NCBI GenBank assembly: GCA_947446635.1
Contig: CANFHF010000001.1
Span: forward strand, 62,001 to 126,000
Length of the DNA: 64,000 bases
Reading direction: 5' to 3'
Source of the DNA: Flavobacteriaceae bacterium
GTDB lineage: Bacteria > Bacteroidota > Bacteroidia > Flavobacteriales > Flavobacteriaceae
In this document: one piece after another, positions 9,011 to 17,169 of the stretch
Layout of the letters: each line of letters begins with the position of its first letter
Numbering within the stretch: the stretch's first letter is position 1
Position numbers and translations under genes: made by a program
The notes under the pieces: model-generated
Seen by the model: only the letters and a program-made list of their open reading frames with translations
Database searches by the model: none
What the model was told of the DNA's origin: nothing

Positions 9011-9475
9011 CTATCCTTTTTTAGGTTTCACCCTAATGCTCCATTCAAAATCCATTTCGGATACTATTTCTCCGTTTTCGTTTGTACCAATTGATTTCAT
9101 CCAAAAAAGTTGACCATCGCCGCATGCAATAGCTGCATTCGTGGCGTTTGCTACTAAAGCCCCGTCATTGCAAACAAAAGTTATTATTCCGGTTGCTTTC
9201 TTGCTAAAACTTCCTTTATTATTCGCTACTAACATCGATATGTTGTAGCCGCTTTTCTGAATTTGATGCATAACTAAAGCTCCCGTTGCCAGTTCAGCTG
9301 CCATACCTTGCACTGCCCAATACATAGATTTAAATGGGTTTTGGTTAATCCAGCGGTGCTTAACCGTTACCGTACATTGGTTCTCATCAAATTGTTTCAC
9401 TCGCACACCACATATAAAGGCTGATGGCAATTTAAAGAATACGAATTTATTAAGATTGGATACCGAAATCTTCAT
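9011..9475 (-). CDS. DUF4442 (hotdog-fold thioesterase-like) protein
   Basis: A 154-residue protein resembling the PaaI-like/DUF4442 hotdog fold. The segment PFKSMYWAVQGMAAELATGAL is typical of the central hotdog helix in this family, and the remainder alternates short strands. It could hydrolyse or bind acyl-CoA, but no catalytic residue can be assigned by eye. It appears to be monocistronic, with a hairpin terminator directly downstream. Confidence 0.75.
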   Translation of the reverse strand: MKISVSNLNKFVFFKLPSAFICGVRVKQFDENQCTVTVKHRWINQNPFKSMYWAVQGMAAELATGALVMHQIQKSGYNISMLVANNKGSFSKKATGIITFVCNDGALVANATNAAIACGDGQLFWMKSIGTNENGEIVSEMDFEWSIRVKPKKG

Positions 9476-9639
9476 TGCAAATGGTTTAGTTTCCGTAAAA
9501 ATAATAAAAAAATTAGGTTTAGAAATTAACTAGAGTGCATTTTAGTAAAAACTATCGCAATCCATTTATTATAAAAATATTATAAATTAAATTATTTTTT
9601 TTTGAAACCAAAATGTTAATTTTTAGTTATTTAATATAC

Positions 9640-9652
9640 TATGTAATACATA
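9640..9652. promoter_or_regulatory. palindrome upstream of padR (candidate operator)
   Basis: TATGTA-A-TACATA is a perfect 6-1-6 palindrome 18 bp upstream of a TATATTTG -7 box (9670-9677) that would serve the padR-pspC operon. PadR proteins usually repress their own operon through ATGT/ACAT half-sites, so this is a reasonable autoregulatory site; that is inference. Confidence 0.45.
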
Positions 9653-9755
9653 ATACTATTTTTTAGATATATATTTGCATAAGATATTACTATACTGATT
9701 GAATCCCAACTAAAACCAACCTCTATTGTAAGTTTTATAAATAAATAAAAGAATC

Positions 9756-10085
9756 ATGAACATTGAAAACACGAAAGCACAAATGCGAAAAGGTGTTCTC
9801 GAATTTTGTATCTTATCTGTATTAAAAGACAAAGAGGCATATACTTCGGAAATATTGGACACCTTGAAAAATGCAAAATTACTGGTGGTAGAGGGAACTG
9901 TTTATCCGTTGCTTACTCGATTAAAAAATGATGGCTTACTCAACTACCGTTGGGAAGAGTCACTATCTGGTCCGCCAAGGAAATATTATGCTCTTACCGA
10001 AATAGGACAGGCATTTTTAAAAGAATTAAATGGTACTTGGACAGAATTGTCTGATGCCGTAAACCTAATCACAAAACAAAAATAA
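9756..10085 (+). CDS. PadR family transcriptional regulator
   Basis: A 109-residue winged-helix DNA-binding protein of the short PadR subfamily-2 type. The family motif begins at the N-terminus (MRKGVLEFCILSVLKDKEAYTSEIL), and the wing contains VEGTVYPLLTRLKNDGLL followed by SGPPRKYYALTEIG, the best-conserved PadR segment. It lies 5 bp upstream of the PspC gene and so is co-transcribed with it. In Bacteroidota this pair is a common envelope-stress module; the PadR protein probably represses its own operon. Confidence 0.93.
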   Translation: MNIENTKAQMRKGVLEFCILSVLKDKEAYTSEILDTLKNAKLLVVEGTVYPLLTRLKNDGLLNYRWEESLSGPPRKYYALTEIGQAFLKELNGTWTELSDAVNLITKQK

Positions 10086-10090
10086 TAGCC

Positions 10091-11761
10091 ATGAACAAAA
10101 CTGTAAACATAAACCTAGGTGGAATGTTCTTCCATATTGATGAAGATGCTTATCAAAAACTAACCCGTTATTTTGATGCTATAAAGAGATCCTTATCCAA
10201 TTCATCTGGACAAGATGAAATCATAAAAGATATCGAAATGCGTGTTTCGGAATTATTGACCGAAAAACAAAAATCAGAAAAACACGTTGTTGGATTAAAA
10301 GAAGTTGACGAAGTTATTGCAATTATGGGTCAACCGGAAGATTATAAAATCGACGATGAAAGTAGCCCTTCTGATATTTCTTCTCCAAAAATAAGAAAAT
10401 TATACAGAGATACCGAAAACGGAATCATTGGCGGTGTTCTTGCCGGACTAGGTTATTATTTAGGTATCGATAAAGTGTGGTTGCGTATCACAATGTTATC
10501 ACTTGTATTGTTGGGAGGAACCGGTGTTTTGGCTTATATTATACTTTGGGTTGTAATACCAGAAGCAAAAACAACGAGTGAAAAAATTGAAATGGTGGGA
10601 GAACCTGTAACTATTTCGAATATTGAAAAAAAGGTTCGAGAAGAATTTGAATCGGTTTCGGAAAAATTTAAAAATGTTGATTATGACAAATATGGCAATC
10701 GGATCAAATCGGGAGCCGAAAAGGTTGGAAGTTCTTTTGAGAATTTGATACTTGCCGTTTTAAGAGCTTTTTCTAAATTTATGGGCGTGATTTTGATACT
10801 TACAGGATTAACGGCATTAATTGGACTTTTTATAGGGGTATTCACTTTGGGATCTTCCTCTATTATAACGCTTCCTTGGCAGGAATTTATTGAAGCTGGG
10901 AATTTTACAGATTACCCGATTTGGGTTTTTGGATTAATTATGTTTTTTGCGGCTGGCATTCCTTTCTTTTTTTTGGCTTTATTGGGCTTCAAATTATTGT
11001 CTCCAAACTTGAAATCTATTGGGAATGTAACAAAATACACCTTGCTTGCCGTGTGGTTGATTTCGGTTGCACTAGCCATTTCTGTAGGAATAAAACAAGC
11101 ATCTGCCTTTGCTATAGAAGGAACATCGATTAAAAAAGAAAATATCTTTCTAAAACCAAACGACACTTTGCACATCAAATTTAGATACAACGATTATTAT
11201 GCTAAAAACATTAATGATAGAAATGATTTTAAGTTTGTACAAGACTCTTCAAATACAGAGCTTATTTATTCTAATAACGTGTATCTAAAAGTTTTGCATA
11301 CCATTGAAAAAAACTCTTATTTACAAATAGAAAAATCTGCAAGAGGAAAATCAGTTAAAGATGCTAAAGAAAGAGCCGGAAAAATAAAATACGCTATCAA
11401 AATTGAAGGAAATCAATTAATTTTAGATAATTATTTATTGACCGAAGTAAGCAACAAGTTCAGAGATCAAGAAGTATGTATTTATTTGTACTTAACCGAC
11501 GGAACAGTTTTAAAAACAGACACCAATGTTGAAGAATATGATCGTTCTGACAATGATTATTTCAATTTGCATTACAGTTCTGACAAATACATTTACAAGG
11601 TAGGTAGTGAACAAATAAAATGTTTGAATTGCCCAATTGATGAAAATGAATATAACGATGTCGAAAATACTACTAATAATAATGCAGATTCTAGTTCATC
11701 AAGCATTACATTAAATAAAAATGGTATTCTCATTAAAGTAAAAAAACATACCAAAAGTTAA
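10091..11761 (+). CDS. PspC domain membrane protein
   Basis: Inner-membrane protein with an N-terminal cytosolic segment (residues 1-95) containing FHIDEDAYQKL, commonly seen before PspC in Bacteroidota. The PspC domain follows (about 98-165), with its hallmark NGIIGGVLAGLGYYLGID and a transmembrane helix, then three further helices (about 225-345) and a large C-terminal extracytoplasmic domain ending in a Ser/Asn-rich tail. PspC proteins sense or counter membrane stress in the phage-shock response. Its partner is the PadR gene just upstream. It is much longer than E. coli PspC, as usual in this phylum. Confidence 0.9.
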   Translation: MNKTVNINLGGMFFHIDEDAYQKLTRYFDAIKRSLSNSSGQDEIIKDIEMRVSELLTEKQKSEKHVVGLKEVDEVIAIMGQPEDYKIDDESSPSDISSPKIRKLYRDTENGIIGGVLAGLGYYLGIDKVWLRITMLSLVLLGGTGVLAYIILWVVIPEAKTTSEKIEMVGEPVTISNIEKKVREEFESVSEKFKNVDYDKYGNRIKSGAEKVGSSFENLILAVLRAFSKFMGVILILTGLTALIGLFIGVFTLGSSSIITLPWQEFIEAGNFTDYPIWVFGLIMFFAAGIPFFFLALLGFKLLSPNLKSIGNVTKYTLLAVWLISVALAISVGIKQASAFAIEGTSIKKENIFLKPNDTLHIKFRYNDYYAKNINDRNDFKFVQDSSNTELIYSNNVYLKVLHTIEKNSYLQIEKSARGKSVKDAKERAGKIKYAIKIEGNQLILDNYLLTEVSNKFRDQEVCIYLYLTDGTVLKTDTNVEEYDRSDNDYFNLHYSSDKYIYKVGSEQIKCLNCPIDENEYNDVENTTNNNADSSSSSITLNKNGILIKVKKHTKS

Positions 11762-11822
11762 TAAAGAAGTTAAAAATTGTTAGAATTAATAAAGCCGGAA
11801 TAACTGCTAAAACCAAATAATC

Positions 11823-11942
11823 ATGTTGAAATTTATCGTTTTATTGACTAAAATTGTTGTCACAACACCATTGGTTTACTTTTCACCTCCTGTCAATTTC
11901 AAGAAACACCTTAAAATGCGACTATATTTCTATCTGCTCTAG
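11823..11942 (+). pseudogene. remnant of a small lipoprotein gene between pspC and the GIN gene
   Basis: The ATG frame reads MLKFIVLLTKIVVTT and then loses sense; shifting frame at the next codon gives IGLLFTSCQFQ, a textbook lipobox (LFTSC). So one frameshift splits a lipoprotein signal peptide, and both frames stop within 40 codons. GIN-domain lipoproteins commonly follow PspC genes in flavobacteria, so this is probably the decayed 5' end of one. Nothing else coding is seen in the 326-bp gap 11762-12087. Confidence 0.5.
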
Positions 11943-12087
11943 CAGTGGTGCCAATGTTAATTACAATATTGTTCCGAAGACGATAATTGAAAAATTTAGT
12001 TTGGAGAGAAACATAAATCGAGAATAAACTTAAAACATACCAAATAATCGGGATGTTTTTTTTTATATTTGAAAAAAATAAACTAAC

Positions 12088-12924
12088 ATGAAAAAAACGG
12101 CACTACTCTTTACATTATTTTTATTTAGTTATTCCGTAATAGGTCAAGATAAAGAAAAAATTAAAGGTTCCAAAATAGTAACTGTTGAATCTGTAGAAAT
12201 TGGTGATTTTGATTCTATTGAAGTAGGTGATAACATTGAAGTATCCTTAGAAAAAGGCGAAAAAACCGAAATAAAAATTGAAGCTGATGATAATCTTCAC
12301 AGTATAATCGCCATCGATTTAAGCGATAAAACACTGCGATTATACACTTCGAAAACTGTAGTAAAATTCAAAAAGCTAATGTTACGAGTGACCTATACTC
12401 AAGATTTAAAACTGGTAATTTCAAAAAACGAAGCGTTAGTCAATGCCGTCCAAGAAATCCAATTAGAGGATATTACTTTTAAATCATTTAACAATGCTAA
12501 ACTCAATTTAAATGTCAATTCCAAGAATTTTGTTTTGCAGTCTGACGACAAATCAAAAACAGAACTTAATTTAAAAACCGAAAGCGCCTCAATCGAATTG
12601 AGTAAAACTGCCTCTTTGAAAGCGTTAATCGCCTCTGTGGATTTAAAATGTGACTTGTATCAAAAGGCAAAAGCAAACCTAGAGGGCGATGTAAATAATG
12701 CTATCATTCGTTTGGATAACAATAGTGATTTTATAGGAAGTAAATTGGTACTAAAAAACGCCGAATTAGTTGCAGAGGGCTATTCGAATTGCAGTATCAA
12801 CTCCAATGATGCCATTAGCATTGACGCTTCCGGAAATTCAGAAATCCAAATTTATGGTGTCCAAAAAATTGAAATGAAAAGATTCGTTGATTCGGCCATC
12901 TTGGTCAAGAAATCTACAAAATAA
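12088..12924 (+). CDS. GIN domain (DUF2807) exported protein
   Basis: Starts with a signal peptide (MKKTALLFTLFLFSYSVIGQ), then a beta-helix-like GIN/DUF2807 domain. The family opening is seen: VGDFDSIEVGD-like residues (IGDFDSIEVGDNIEVSLEKGE), followed by regularly spaced short strands. Such proteins are periplasmic or outer-membrane-facing and of unknown biochemical role; they usually travel with PspC genes, as here. A TATATTTG box (12064-12071) about 17 bp upstream suggests its own promoter with a very short leader. Confidence 0.85.
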   Translation: MKKTALLFTLFLFSYSVIGQDKEKIKGSKIVTVESVEIGDFDSIEVGDNIEVSLEKGEKTEIKIEADDNLHSIIAIDLSDKTLRLYTSKTVVKFKKLMLRVTYTQDLKLVISKNEALVNAVQEIQLEDITFKSFNNAKLNLNVNSKNFVLQSDDKSKTELNLKTESASIELSKTASLKALIASVDLKCDLYQKAKANLEGDVNNAIIRLDNNSDFIGSKLVLKNAELVAEGYSNCSINSNDAISIDASGNSEIQIYGVQKIEMKRFVDSAILVKKSTK

Positions 12925-13091
12925 TCACAAAAATGGGCTTATCATTACAATGGAGCCTTTTTTTGGATTATGTCTCGTCCTGAAATAGTGATATACCAAA
13001 AATATCGCTACGGAAGAACACTTAAATTAAAATATTAAAAATATATTTTGTAACTTGTAGTAAGTTTTTATTAATATAAAAATAACAAGTT

Positions 13092-14285
13092 ATGAAAAAA
13101 ATTATTTTTGTTTTAGGGGTTTTGACAACTAGTTTGTTAAGTGTACCCATGTTTCCTCAAATAGTTAATGAACCTGTAGCCTTAGGTTTGCCTGGAGATA
13201 ACCTAAATCTGTATGCTATTTTAGATGTTTTTCAAAAATCATCCACTTTAGAAACATTTGAGAGAACAATAAATGATAAAGATTCTCATATCAATAATCT
13301 AGACTTGAACAATGACAGTGCTATAGATTATATTGAGGTATTGAGTAATAGGAAAGGCAATTCTTTTTCAGTCGTTCTTCGAGTTGCGGTAAATAGCATT
13401 GAATATCAGGATGTGGCCGTTATAGAAGGCTATAAAAATAATGCAGGAAGAGTTATAGTTCAAATTATTGGAGATGAAGATCTTTATGGAAAAAACTATA
13501 TTGTGGAGCCTTCTTTTTCAGAAACTCAAAATCCTGGTTATATAGGAAATCAAAAAGTTATTGTTAGGGAAAATAATATTTATTATGGAAACGATTGGCC
13601 AATAATAGTATATTTATTTTCTCCAAGATTCTCGGTTTATATTTCTCCTTGGTATTGGGGTTTTTACCCTTCCTATTGGTCTCCGTGGAACCCTATCTAT
13701 TATCATGTTTATTGGGGTTTTCATAGTCAATATTACAACAATAATCACTATCGAAGATCAGCTTATATTCGGTATCCAATCAATCATTCTTTTTACATTA
13801 ATCGACGCCAAAGCTCACCCATTGTTAGACAACATAGATTAGCAGGAAGGTACAAAGATGTTTACGATGGTAGAACATATAGAAGGCCTGTCGCTCCCGA
13901 AGCAAGAATGATTAAGTCAATTAGAAAACATAAATCTCCTTCAATTCAACGTCCGCAATCGAAAACTGAAATTCCTTCCGGAACTCGTCCACCAATGAAA
14001 CAAATAGTTCCATCGATACCCAATACACAAAAACGACCAGAAATCCCCTCAGGTACTCGTGAACCAAATAAGCAAGTCGCGCCATCGAAATCACGAGCTC
14101 AATCGCGCCCAGAGATTCCTTCTGAAACTCGTCAGCCAAATAGGCAAGTTGCACCATCGGAACCACGCCCATCAATAAGAAGGGAAACGCCTTCAATAAC
14201 AAGACCTTCATCACGTCCATCTGCATCGCCATCTAAGATGCCGTCTAGGTCTGAGAGGAAAATCATTCCGGATAGAAGTAACTAA
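13092..14285 (+). CDS. exported Tyr/Trp-rich protein with 24-residue C-terminal repeats (unknown function)
   Basis: No family recognised with certainty. A signal-like N-terminus (MKKIIFVLGVLTTSLLSVPMFPQ) is followed by a mixed region (25-170), then an aromatic patch (about 175-225: SPWYWGFYPSYWSPWNPIYY) and a basic, Pro/Ser/Arg-rich tail. The tail contains a tandem 24-residue repeat of the type EIPSGTRxPNKQVAPS, starting at nucleotides 13968, 14040, 14112 and 14184, an exact 72-bp period. The aromatic patch followed by a basic repeat resembles flavobacterial proteins of the cell surface or nucleic-acid-binding kind; the role is unknown. Confidence 0.7.
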   Translation: MKKIIFVLGVLTTSLLSVPMFPQIVNEPVALGLPGDNLNLYAILDVFQKSSTLETFERTINDKDSHINNLDLNNDSAIDYIEVLSNRKGNSFSVVLRVAVNSIEYQDVAVIEGYKNNAGRVIVQIIGDEDLYGKNYIVEPSFSETQNPGYIGNQKVIVRENNIYYGNDWPIIVYLFSPRFSVYISPWYWGFYPSYWSPWNPIYYHVYWGFHSQYYNNNHYRRSAYIRYPINHSFYINRRQSSPIVRQHRLAGRYKDVYDGRTYRRPVAPEARMIKSIRKHKSPSIQRPQSKTEIPSGTRPPMKQIVPSIPNTQKRPEIPSGTREPNKQVAPSKSRAQSRPEIPSETRQPNRQVAPSEPRPSIRRETPSITRPSSRPSASPSKMPSRSERKIIPDRSN

Positions 14286-14313
14286 TAAATTACATTCTTT
14301 AATAAAAAAAGAG

Positions 14314-14340
14314 GCTATTTTGTAAAAAAATAGCTTTTTT
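14314..14340. terminator. bidirectional terminator
   Basis: GCTATTTT (14314-14321) / AAAATAGC (14327-14334) with flanking A and T runs between two convergent genes. Confidence 0.65.
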
Positions 14341-14642
14341 TATAGTCTGATTCCAGGAGGAAGTAATTCTTTATATACTGGATTTTTTTTAAAAAAAACA
14401 ACAATTTTGGGAAGTATAGGTACGACTTTCCATTTCCGTTCGATGGCTATTGCCATAATTTCTTTGAGTAAATTCGAAATAAATTCTTCGTCCTCAAACA
14501 AATCAGGAACATTGATTTTGGTTAAAAATATTTTTTTCTCCTGAAAAGAATATTCAACCGTAATCAATCCTTTATCGACTATAGTTTCAAATTGTCGGGC
14601 AAAAGCATTATCCTTGATTTCCATAGTGATAAAATCTTCCAT
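14340..14642 (-). CDS. GNAT-like small protein (YjdJ-type acetyltransferase fold)
   Basis: A 100-residue protein that fits the short YjdJ/GNAT_acetyltr_2 family: VEYSFQEKKIFLTKINVPDLFE, then KVVPILPKIVVFFKKNPVYKELL matching the family's late strand and 'PxCpyvxxyixxHPxYxdL' block. The acetyl-CoA phosphate loop, usually GxGxG-like (leGkGig), is FEDEEFISNLL here, so cofactor binding is doubtful. It is encoded 4 bp downstream of the pirin gene on the same strand, so it is probably co-transcribed. Confidence 0.7.
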   Translation of the reverse strand: MEDFITMEIKDNAFARQFETIVDKGLITVEYSFQEKKIFLTKINVPDLFEDEEFISNLLKEIMAIAIERKWKVVPILPKIVVFFKKNPVYKELLPPGIRL

Positions 14643-14646
14643 ATAA

Positions 14647-15369
14647 TTAATTGTGTTTCATTGGCACTTCGACCAAAAGTATCTTTGATTTAGAGTTGGT
14701 TTTAATTTCAAATTGTTTGAAATCAATTAATCCCATTGCGTCTCTTACATTTAAAATTTGATTGTCAACTTCAATTTCACCTTCAATCAAGAATAGATAA
14801 ACGCCGTTTTCAGGTATATTTACAGTATAAGTGATGGTTGTATCTTTATCGAAGACACCTAGATTAAAAAACGTTTGCTGGTAAACCCATAATGCATTAC
14901 TGTTATTTTTATCTTTTGGGGAAACAATGTTTACAAAGGTATTGATTTGATTTTCAATATCAAATGATTTCTGCTCGTATCTTGGCGTTACGCCTTCCTT
15001 GTCAGGAAATACCCATAGTTGCAATGTTTTTGCGGTATCATTTTGGCTTGCATTCATCTCGGAATGTTCGATTCCTGTTCCAGCACTCATTACTTGTACT
15101 TCACCAAAACGGATTACACCTTCGTTGCCCATACTATCCCGATGTTTCAAACCTCCTTCGAGTGGAATGGTGATAATCTCCATATTGGCGTGCGGATGAG
15201 TTCCAAAACCCGTTCCTCCAGCTATAGTGTCGTCATTCAAAACCCGTAACATCCCAAATTGAACCCTTTCGGGGTTGTAGTAATTTCCAAATGAAAAAGA
15301 GAAATTGGCTTTAAGCCAACCATGATCAGCCTTGCCTCGTGAATTTGCTTCAAACAGTTTTGTTTTCAT
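14647..15369 (-). CDS. pirin family protein (YhaK-like bicupin)
   Basis: Bicupin of the pirin/YhaK group. The first cupin has GFGTHPHANMEIITIPLEGGL, with the HxHxxxE-type metal ligands, and EVQVMSAGTGIEHSEMN further on. The second cupin (about residues 150-235) lacks clear metal ligands. At 240 residues it matches YhaK size. Pirins include quercetin dioxygenases and redox-sensing proteins; which one cannot be told. Confidence 0.9.
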   Translation of the reverse strand: MKTKLFEANSRGKADHGWLKANFSFSFGNYYNPERVQFGMLRVLNDDTIAGGTGFGTHPHANMEIITIPLEGGLKHRDSMGNEGVIRFGEVQVMSAGTGIEHSEMNASQNDTAKTLQLWVFPDKEGVTPRYEQKSFDIENQINTFVNIVSPKDKNNSNALWVYQQTFFNLGVFDKDTTITYTVNIPENGVYLFLIEGEIEVDNQILNVRDAMGLIDFKQFEIKTNSKSKILLVEVPMKHN

Positions 15370-15485
15370 AATTTATTTGCTAATATAGAGTTGAAATCTA
15401 TGTAAGTTTCAATAAAAGAATTAATTTTATACAAAAATCGTGATAATATATCGGATTTTGGTTGTAAAATAGTTAAAAACCAATT

Positions 15486-16142
15486 ATGAGTAAAATTCCA
15501 GTTTACTTTCTGCCTGGATTGGCAGCTAATTCTTTAATTTTCGAAAGAATAAAATTACAGGAATCCACCTTCGAGATCCATTTACTAGATTGGGAAACAC
15601 CTAAAAAGAATGAAATTTTATTGGGATACGCCAAAAGAATGGCGGAATTGGTAACACTTCCAAAAGCAGTTTTGATAGGGGTTTCTTTTGGAGGTGTTTT
15701 GGTTCAAGAAATGGCTCGTTATTTGGATTTGAGAAAATTGATAATCATCTCCAGCGTAAAATCAAATCTGGAATTGCCATTGACGATGAAAATTGCCAAG
15801 ACCACAAAAGCCTATAAATTAATGCCGACAGGCTTGTTTCAAAATATGGATTCATTGCCGAAATTCTTCTTTGGAAATGTCCTAAAGCAGCGAATCAAAT
15901 TGTATCAAAAATACTTGTCAGTGTTAGAAAAGACTTATTTGGATTGGGCAATCGAGCAAATGGTTTTGTGGGATAGGGTAGAAGTAGACAAAAACGTGAT
16001 TCACATTCACGGTGATGCCGATGCTATTTTCCCTATAAAAAATATTCGGAATTTTATCGTGGTAAAAGGAGGTACCCATATTATGATTTTAAGCAAATAC
16101 AAATGGTTTAATGAAAATTTACCCAAAATTATATTGGAATAA
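15486..16142 (+). CDS. alpha/beta-fold hydrolase
   Basis: A small (218-residue) cytosolic alpha/beta hydrolase. The nucleophile elbow is GVSFGG (about residue 65), an Asp follows in IHGDADAIFPIK, and the catalytic His is probably in VKGGTHIMIL. No lid domain of note. The substrate cannot be inferred. It is convergent with the TPR gene, separated by 41 bp that form an imperfect hairpin with A/T tails. Confidence 0.85.
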   Translation: MSKIPVYFLPGLAANSLIFERIKLQESTFEIHLLDWETPKKNEILLGYAKRMAELVTLPKAVLIGVSFGGVLVQEMARYLDLRKLIIISSVKSNLELPLTMKIAKTTKAYKLMPTGLFQNMDSLPKFFFGNVLKQRIKLYQKYLSVLEKTYLDWAIEQMVLWDRVEVDKNVIHIHGDADAIFPIKNIRNFIVVKGGTHIMILSKYKWFNENLPKIILE

Positions 16143-16179
16143 AAAAAGGCAATCAGATGTTTTTCTAATTACCTTTTTT
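16140..16179. terminator. imperfect bidirectional terminator
   Basis: AAAAAAGGcAATcAGA pairs with TCTaATTaCCTTTTTT across a short loop, with two mismatches, between convergent genes. Confidence 0.5.
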
Positions 16180-16183
16180 GAAA

Positions 16184-16699
16184 TTATATTTTCTTCATTT
16201 GTTCCTTCATCATTTTGATTTGGTCGGTCAACATATTCTGTTTGTCTAACTTTCTCGCTTCATTCAGCAAGTTCGTTGCTTCTAGTTTTCGTCTTCTGGT
16301 CATTGCTACTCCAGCCAAATTTAATTTGGCAACAGCTAAATCCATATCCATTGATAGCCCTAACTCGATTGCTTTCTTAAAGTATTTTTCGGATTGGTTG
16401 ATATTGGTTTGTGAAAGCATGATGCCGTGCAGGTAATTGAAGTAACCTTGTTGTTTTCTTACCAAAGCCGCTTCTGGTTTTTTGATGTGAGCCAACCATT
16501 TTTTGGCACCGTCAAAATCTTGTTTTCTTAGTTTCAAGAAGGCTAATAAAATGAATTCATTTTTAAAGTAAAGAAATATTGGAATAGCAGACAATAATAG
16601 GAGAAAAATTCCATTGCCAATTTCACTTTCGGTAAATCTCCAAATGCCAGCAATTATAATAAGTCCAGCAATAATAAGTTTGATGTTTTTATGAAACAT
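16184..16699 (-). CDS. membrane-anchored TPR-like protein
   Basis: Starts with two hydrophobic helices (residues about 5-45: IIAGLIIIAGIW and IFLLLLSAIPIFLYF) and continues with helical TPR-like repeats (SEKYFKKAIELGLSMDMDLAVAKLNLAGVAMTRRRKLEATNLLNEARKL). The ATG at 16699 is chosen over the track start (16888), because the longer version runs through the rpmH gene on the other strand and a TATCTTTG box on the minus strand lies at 16720-16727, downstream of the longer start. Function unknown; this is a protein seen next to rpmH in flavobacteria. Confidence 0.85.
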   Translation of the reverse strand: MFHKNIKLIIAGLIIIAGIWRFTESEIGNGIFLLLLSAIPIFLYFKNEFILLAFLKLRKQDFDGAKKWLAHIKKPEAALVRKQQGYFNYLHGIMLSQTNINQSEKYFKKAIELGLSMDMDLAVAKLNLAGVAMTRRRKLEATNLLNEARKLDKQNMLTDQIKMMKEQMKKI

Positions 16700-16761
16700 A
16701 GTGTGTGTATTTAAGGCTACAAAGATAGCAAAAGGAATTAAAAAAAAAATTATAAAACCAC

Positions 16762-16791
16762 TTGTCAGAAATAAAAGTCTTTGTATATTTG
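16762..16791 (+). promoter_or_regulatory. promoter of rpmH
   Basis: TTG (16762-16764), 19-bp spacer, TATATTTG (16784-16791): a perfect Bacteroidota promoter, 73 bp upstream of the rpmH ATG. Confidence 0.8.
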
Positions 16792-16863
16792 CACTCGGTT
16801 TTAGAATAACAAAATTTAAAACCACAACCACAACGTAAATACATTTTTTAAAGATACAAAGCA

Positions 16864-17025
16864 ATGAGCAAAAGAACGTTTCAACCATCGAAAAGAAAAA
16901 GAAGAAATAAGCACGGATTTATGGACAGAATGGCTTCTGCAAATGGAAGAAAAGTCCTTGCTCGTCGTAGAGCTAAAGGAAGACACAAACTGACTGTTTC
17001 TTGCGAACCAAGACACAAAAAATAA
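16864..17025 (+). CDS. rpmH: 50S ribosomal protein L34
   Basis: A 53-residue basic protein too short for the ORF track. It reads [20 protein letters not shown] followed by [20 protein letters not shown], an unmistakable L34 sequence with a usual C-terminal HKLTVS extension. It has its own promoter (16762-16791) and terminator (17045-17078). The neighbouring dnaA, common elsewhere, is not present. Confidence 0.98.
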   Translation: MSKRTFQPSKRKRRNKHGFMDRMASANGRKVLARRRAKGRHKLTVSCEPRHKK

Positions 17026-17044
17026 TGTTTTTATAAACATACAT

Positions 17045-17078
17045 AAAGGCGTTACTGTTGTCAGTTTCGCCTTTTTTT
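17045..17078 (+). terminator. rpmH terminator
   Basis: AAAGGCG (17045-17051) / CGCCTTT (17068-17074) with an inner ACTG/CAGT pairing and a T-run after it. Confidence 0.8.
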
Positions 17079-17169
17079 ATATCTTATCATTAAAAATATT
17101 AGAAGTCTAAGATTTAAAGTTAGTTGAGTAACCTTAAACATTAAGATTTCAAAAACAAAAAACAAAAAA

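Noticed and set aside
16700-16888. Longer start of the TPR gene
   Set aside because: It runs through rpmH on the other strand.
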